The notes under the pieces: model-generated
Seen by the model: the letters and a program-made list of their open reading frames with translations, nothing else
Databases searched by the model: none
Told to the model about the DNA's origin: nothing
Shown: positions 61,050 to 64,000 of the stretch, piece by piece
Numbering within the stretch: the stretch's first letter is position 1
Layout of the letters: each line of letters opens with the position of its first letter
Source of the DNA: Azospirillum canadense
GTDB taxonomy: Bacteria; Pseudomonadota; Alphaproteobacteria; Azospirillales; Azospirillaceae
Length of the DNA: 64,000 nucleotides
Direction: 5' to 3'
Assembly: GCF_025961225.1 (NCBI RefSeq)
Contig: NZ_JAOQNG010000007.1
Coordinates: 1,190,501 to 1,254,500 of the forward strand
Made by a program: the position numbers and the translations under genes

Positions 61050-62063
61050 ATGGCCAAGAACGATCTCTGGACCCCGAGCCGCCGCCACGTCCTGAAGCTG
61101 GGTGCGGCGGGCGGCCTCGCCGCCGCCGGGCTGCCCCTTATCCAACGCACCGCCTGGGGCGAGACCGGCGTGGAAGGGAAGACCATCGGCTTCACGATGT
61201 CCTTCTCGAACACCGAGTGGATCAAGCAGATGCACCTCGGTGTTGTGGACACCGCCAAGAAGTACGGCATGAACACGGTGGTCTACGACGCCAACGACCA
61301 GCCGACCAAGCAGATCCGCGACATTGAAGACCTGATCGTCCGCAACGTCGACGTTATCATCATCTCCACCTACTACGCCGACGCCATCCGCCCGGCGGTG
61401 CAGGAGATCAACCGCGCCGGCATCCCCATCGTCGTGCTCAGCTCGCCGCTGCCGGCGGGGGTGAACTTCAACTGCCTGCTGTCCACCGACATGGTCGGCA
61501 CCGCCCGCAAGGCCGGCGAGTACTATGTGAAGAAGCTGAACGGCCAGGGCAACGTCGTGCAGATCGACGGCAAGCCCGGTTCGCTGATCAACCAGCAGCG
61601 CGGCAGCGGCTGGCGCGAGGTGATCGACAAGAACCCGGGAATCAAGGTCGTTTCCCACGTCGTCGCCAACTACGACCGCACCCAGGCGATCCGCGGCATG
61701 GAGGACGCGCTCCAGGCCAACGGCAAGATCGATGCCGTCTACTGCCACAACGACGACATGGCGCTGGGCGCGGTGCGCGCCGCGACGGAGTTCGGCCGCA
61801 ACAAGGACATGTTCTTCACCGGCTACGACGGCCTGACGCCGGAGGCGCTGGAGGCCATCCACAACGGCACGCTCGACGCCGTGTGGGAGTACCTGCCCTT
61901 CGGCGTGGAGGGCGTGGAAGCCGCGATCCGCATCCTTCAGAAAAAGCCGCTTCCGAAGACCATCGCCTTCGAATCGCCGATGATCACGAAGGATAACGTC
62001 CTGGAATGGTACGACCCGAAGGAGCGCAAGCGCCGCGTCCTGCCGTCGCGCCTGTCGCTCTGA
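61050..62063 (+). CDS. Tat-exported sugar-binding protein (RbsB type)
   Basis: A 337-residue type 1 periplasmic binding protein. SRRHVLKLGAAGGLAAAGLP is a twin-arginine signal, less usual for RbsB-like proteins, which mostly use Sec. The mature domain has GKTIGFTMSFSNTEWIKQMH and IEDLIVRNVDVIIISTYYAD, then DAVYCHNDDMALGAVRAATE. TGAGGAAACGC precedes the ATG. With the ATPase and permease it makes a complete importer for a monosaccharide, polyol or similar compound. The ligand is not decided by sequence. Confidence 0.92.
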   Translation: MAKNDLWTPSRRHVLKLGAAGGLAAAGLPLIQRTAWGETGVEGKTIGFTMSFSNTEWIKQMHLGVVDTAKKYGMNTVVYDANDQPTKQIRDIEDLIVRNVDVIIISTYYADAIRPAVQEINRAGIPIVVLSSPLPAGVNFNCLLSTDMVGTARKAGEYYVKKLNGQGNVVQIDGKPGSLINQQRGSGWREVIDKNPGIKVVSHVVANYDRTQAIRGMEDALQANGKIDAVYCHNDDMALGAVRAATEFGRNKDMFFTGYDGLTPEALEAIHNGTLDAVWEYLPFGVEGVEAAIRILQKKPLPKTIAFESPMITKDNVLEWYDPKERKRRVLPSRLSL

Positions 62064-62100
62064 CGCCCGAAGGGCCATCTGGAAACCCCGTTGTTCCCCT

Positions 62101-62237
62101 CGCCCGCCTCCGGCGGGAGAGGGAGGGGCCCAAGCCTCTGGCTTGGGAGGGTGAGGGCTTGGTTCCTCGGAAAAACCTTGCCCTCACCCTCCCGCCTGCG
62201 GCGGGTCCCTCCCGCTCCCAGTGGGGCTGGGAGCGGG
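62101..62237. repeat. Nested GC-rich hairpin array (REP-like)
   Basis: Five perfect dyads in 137 bases: CCGCC-TCC-GGCGG (about 62104-62116), CCCAAGCC/GGCTTGGG (62129-62147), GGAGGGTGAGGGC/GCCCTCACCCTCC (62146-62158 and 62180-62192), CCCGCC-TGC-GGCGGG (62191-62205) and CCCGCTCCCAG/CTGGGAGCGGG (62211-62237). Such purine/pyrimidine-biased palindromes are typical of intergenic REP or BIME elements in alphaproteobacteria. It separates the ABC genes from the second CoA-transferase pair and may end or attenuate transcription. Confidence 0.85.
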
Positions 62238-62259
62238 TGATGAGACTGGACGGTTCGAC

Positions 62260-63159
62260 GTGACGAACAAGACTTCCAAGGTCGGCAGCATCGCCGACGC
62301 CGTGACCCTGATCCCGGACGGGACGCGGCTGGCGATCGGCGGCTTCGCCATCTACCAACACCCCATGGCGGTGGTGCGTGCGCTGATCCGCGCCGGCCGC
62401 CGCGACCTGGCCATCGTCGGCACCGTGAACGGCAACGAAGTCGACCTGCTCGTCGGCGCCGGCTGCGTGAAGCGGGTCGAGACATCCTACGTCGGCCTGG
62501 AGAAATACGGCCTCGCCCCCAATTTCCGCCGCGCGGTGGAGGAGGGCCGGGTGGAGGTCGTGGACTATCCGGAGGTGCTGAGCTTCGACCGCTTCCGCGC
62601 CAGCCAGGAGAACTTCACCTTCTGGCCCTGCGACTATTTGGGCGGCACCGACGTGCTGGCCCGCAACCCGGACATCAAGCCGTTCATCTGTCCGGCGACC
62701 GGCCGGACGCTGCACGCCGTGCCGCCCGCCGACCCGGAGGTCGTGGTCCTGCACGCCATCGCCGCCGACGAGCGCGGCAACGTCATCCTGCCGCAACGCC
62801 ACCTGCTGCCGCAGGGGCTGGACGTGATCATGGCGCGCGGCTGCGACACGGTGATCGTGACCGTGGAGAAGATCGTGCCGCAGAGCATGATCCGCCGCCA
62901 CGCGGCGCAGGTGCAGATCCCGTCCTACAAGACGACGCTGGTGGTGGAGGCGCCCTGGGGCGCGCACCCGACCGCTCTGCTTGGCCGCTACGCCACCGAC
63001 GACGCGCATTTCCGCGATTATGTGGCCGCCTCGGCCAGCCCGGACGGCTTTGCCGCCTACCTCGACCGCTACGTGCACGGCCCCGCCGACCACCAGGCCT
63101 ACCTCGACGCGGTCGGCCCCGGGCGCCTGGGCAGCCTGACGGAGTTCGACACGCTATGA
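62260..63159 (+). CDS. CoA-transferase-like A subunit, second pair
   Basis: A 299-residue GctA-type subunit, paralogous to that at 56184-57089. DGTRLAIGGFAIYQHPMAVV is the CoA loop, and YVGLEKYGLAPNFRRAVEEG plus VIVTVEKIVPQSMIRRHAAQ match the first pair closely. The start is GTG 62260; the frame can extend upstream only into the hairpin array. The ribosome site is weak. Its stop overlaps the B-subunit start by 4 bases (ATGA). Confidence 0.88.
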   Translation: MTNKTSKVGSIADAVTLIPDGTRLAIGGFAIYQHPMAVVRALIRAGRRDLAIVGTVNGNEVDLLVGAGCVKRVETSYVGLEKYGLAPNFRRAVEEGRVEVVDYPEVLSFDRFRASQENFTFWPCDYLGGTDVLARNPDIKPFICPATGRTLHAVPPADPEVVVLHAIAADERGNVILPQRHLLPQGLDVIMARGCDTVIVTVEKIVPQSMIRRHAAQVQIPSYKTTLVVEAPWGAHPTALLGRYATDDAHFRDYVAASASPDGFAAYLDRYVHGPADHQAYLDAVGPGRLGSLTEFDTL

Positions 63160-64000
63160 GCGCGAACCTCAACGATACCCTGCTGGATAGGGCGCTGGAC
63201 GGCACCCCGGACGGCGCGACGCTGGCGGAGACCATCGCGGTCAACCTCGCCCGCTCCTTCGCGGACGGGGAGGTCGGCTTCACCGGCCTTGTCACCGGCG
63301 GGGCGGCGGCGCTGTTCGGCACCTCCATTCCGCTCGCCGCCATGTCTCTGGCGCAGGCGATGCACGCGCCGAACCTGACCATCCTGCTGGCCGGCTGGTC
63401 GCACAACCCGGATCTCGGCTCCCTGTCGGTCATGCCGGATTCGGAGTTCGATTCCGTGCTGCGCGACCTTCCCTGCGACGCGCAGATGCTGACCTACCCC
63501 GGTCCCTGGGCGATCAAGCGCGGCGACATCGACTTCGGTTTCAGTTCCGGCGTGCAGGTCGACGCGGTCGGCAGCATCAACAGCGTCTGCATCGGCGACC
63601 CGGCCAAGCCCAAGGTCCGCCTCGTCGGACCGATCCTCCAGCCGGAACACATGACCCTGTTCGGGCGCGAGTATGTGATGATGCCCCACCACGCCCGTCG
63701 CAACTTCGTGGAGAAGGTCGACTATGTCTCCGGCGTCGGCTATCCGGGCGGGCTGGAAGGGCGCAAACGCCTCGGCCTGAACCACGGTGGGCCGGAATGG
63801 GTGGTCACGCCGAAATGCGTGTTCGACTTCGACAAGGAAGCCGGGCGCATCCGCGTGAAGTCCGTCCACCGCGACGCCGACCGGCGGGACCTTGCCGAGC
63901 ACACCGGCTTCGCCGTCGATGCCGGGAACGCTCCCCTGACGGCCGCCCCGACCAAGGATGAACTGGACCTGCTGCGCCGCCACGTGGATCCGAACGGCAT
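63156..64000 (+). CDS. CoA-transferase-like B subunit, second pair (runs off the window)
   Basis: At least 281 residues, open to the last base. ATG 63156 overlaps the A-subunit stop. The protein has FADGEVGFTGLVTGGAAALF, then VQVDAVGSINSVCIGDPAKP and KVRLVGPILQPEHMTLFGRE, as in the B subunit at 55346. After the HAP landmark it reads HAPNLTILLAGWSHNPD, so the YESG motif with the catalytic Glu is replaced by LAGW by my alignment. It is thus another Glu-less member, probably a hydrolase or decarboxylase-like enzyme rather than a transferase. Confidence 0.85.
   Translation, partial: MSANLNDTLLDRALDGTPDGATLAETIAVNLARSFADGEVGFTGLVTGGAAALFGTSIPLAAMSLAQAMHAPNLTILLAGWSHNPDLGSLSVMPDSEFDSVLRDLPCDAQMLTYPGPWAIKRGDIDFGFSSGVQVDAVGSINSVCIGDPAKPKVRLVGPILQPEHMTLFGREYVMMPHHARRNFVEKVDYVSGVGYPGGLEGRKRLGLNHGGPEWVVTPKCVFDFDKEAGRIRVKSVHRDADRRDLAEHTGFAVDAGNAPLTAAPTKDELDLLRRHVDPNG

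Noticed and set aside
59814..62078. 754-codon minus-strand frame over the sugar ABC genes
   Set aside because: A shadow of the permease and binding-protein genes; no domains or start signal.
1..64000. Searched for a CRISPR array, prophage cluster, tRNA or rRNA gene, or replication origin
   Set aside because: No regularly spaced repeats, phage structural genes, tRNA-like cloverleaf or repABC/dnaA genes were recognised by eye.

Overview
The window looks like a high-GC alphaproteobacterial replicon, most likely Azospirillum or a close relative (inference from G+C-rich codon use, the protein families present, Tat-type binding proteins and the insertion-sequence families). There are no rRNA or tRNA genes, no CRISPR array and no replication genes. 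The density of insertion sequences and broken genes fits an accessory replicon or genomic island.

Bases 1-29,550 are a mosaic. Small metabolic genes sit between insertion sequences and relics: an SDR-type protein, a CGNR regulator, an SDR plus 4-oxalocrotonate tautomerase pair, an NmrA-like reductase, a VTT membrane protein, a PolB-like exonuclease, a polysaccharide deacetylase and a chemoreceptor. Complete elements are an IS5-type (7.3-8.2 kb), an IS256 (9.4-10.7 kb), two identical inverted IS6 copies enclosing a BrnT-type toxin-antitoxin pair (12.6-15.2 kb), an IS66 (22.2-24.8 kb) and a second IS5-type (26.5-27.6 kb). The IS66 splits a Cache-HAMP-class III adenylate cyclase gene. Its 8-bp target duplication is intact, so the ancestral reading frame can be rebuilt exactly. 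Truncated genes include an amino-acid-binding protein, a tyrosine recombinase, an intradiol dioxygenase, a methyltransferase, a PfpI-like protein, a tautomerase and several transposases. A large serine recombinase closes the mosaic and has lost its own stop codon.

Bases 29,579-50,524 form a catabolic block. A GntR/UTRA regulator is divergent from a long operon: two NitT/TauT-type permeases, a Tat-exported binding protein, an ATPase, MmgE/PrpD, a DSD1-like PLP enzyme, hydantoinase A and B, an N-terminally truncated aldehyde dehydrogenase and a DapA-like aldolase. Next come an acyl-CoA ligase and acyl-CoA dehydrogenase on the minus strand, divergent from a PhyH oxygenase, a zinc alcohol dehydrogenase and an enoyl-CoA hydratase. 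An orphan branched-chain-type binding protein and a GntR/FCD regulator follow. Together they suggest import of a small nitrogen or carboxylate compound, ring or amide hydrolysis, and CoA-linked oxidation.

Bases 50,642-64,000 form a second catabolic block around a LacI regulator. On the minus strand: CoA-transferase-like A and B subunits, CaiB/BaiF, a ThDP enzyme, DhaK and DhaL. On the plus strand: a ribose-type ABC importer (ATPase, permease, Tat-exported binding protein), a GC-rich hairpin array, and a second CoA-transferase-like A/B pair whose B subunit runs off the window. Both B subunits appear to lack the usual catalytic glutamate of CoA transferases. Repeated AAAACGTTTT-like sites, some inside coding sequence, look like LacI-family operators. 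This is the best candidate for an undescribed pathway: a sugar, cyclitol or sugar acid imported by the ABC system and broken down by CoA, ThDP and triose/tetrose-kinase chemistry.
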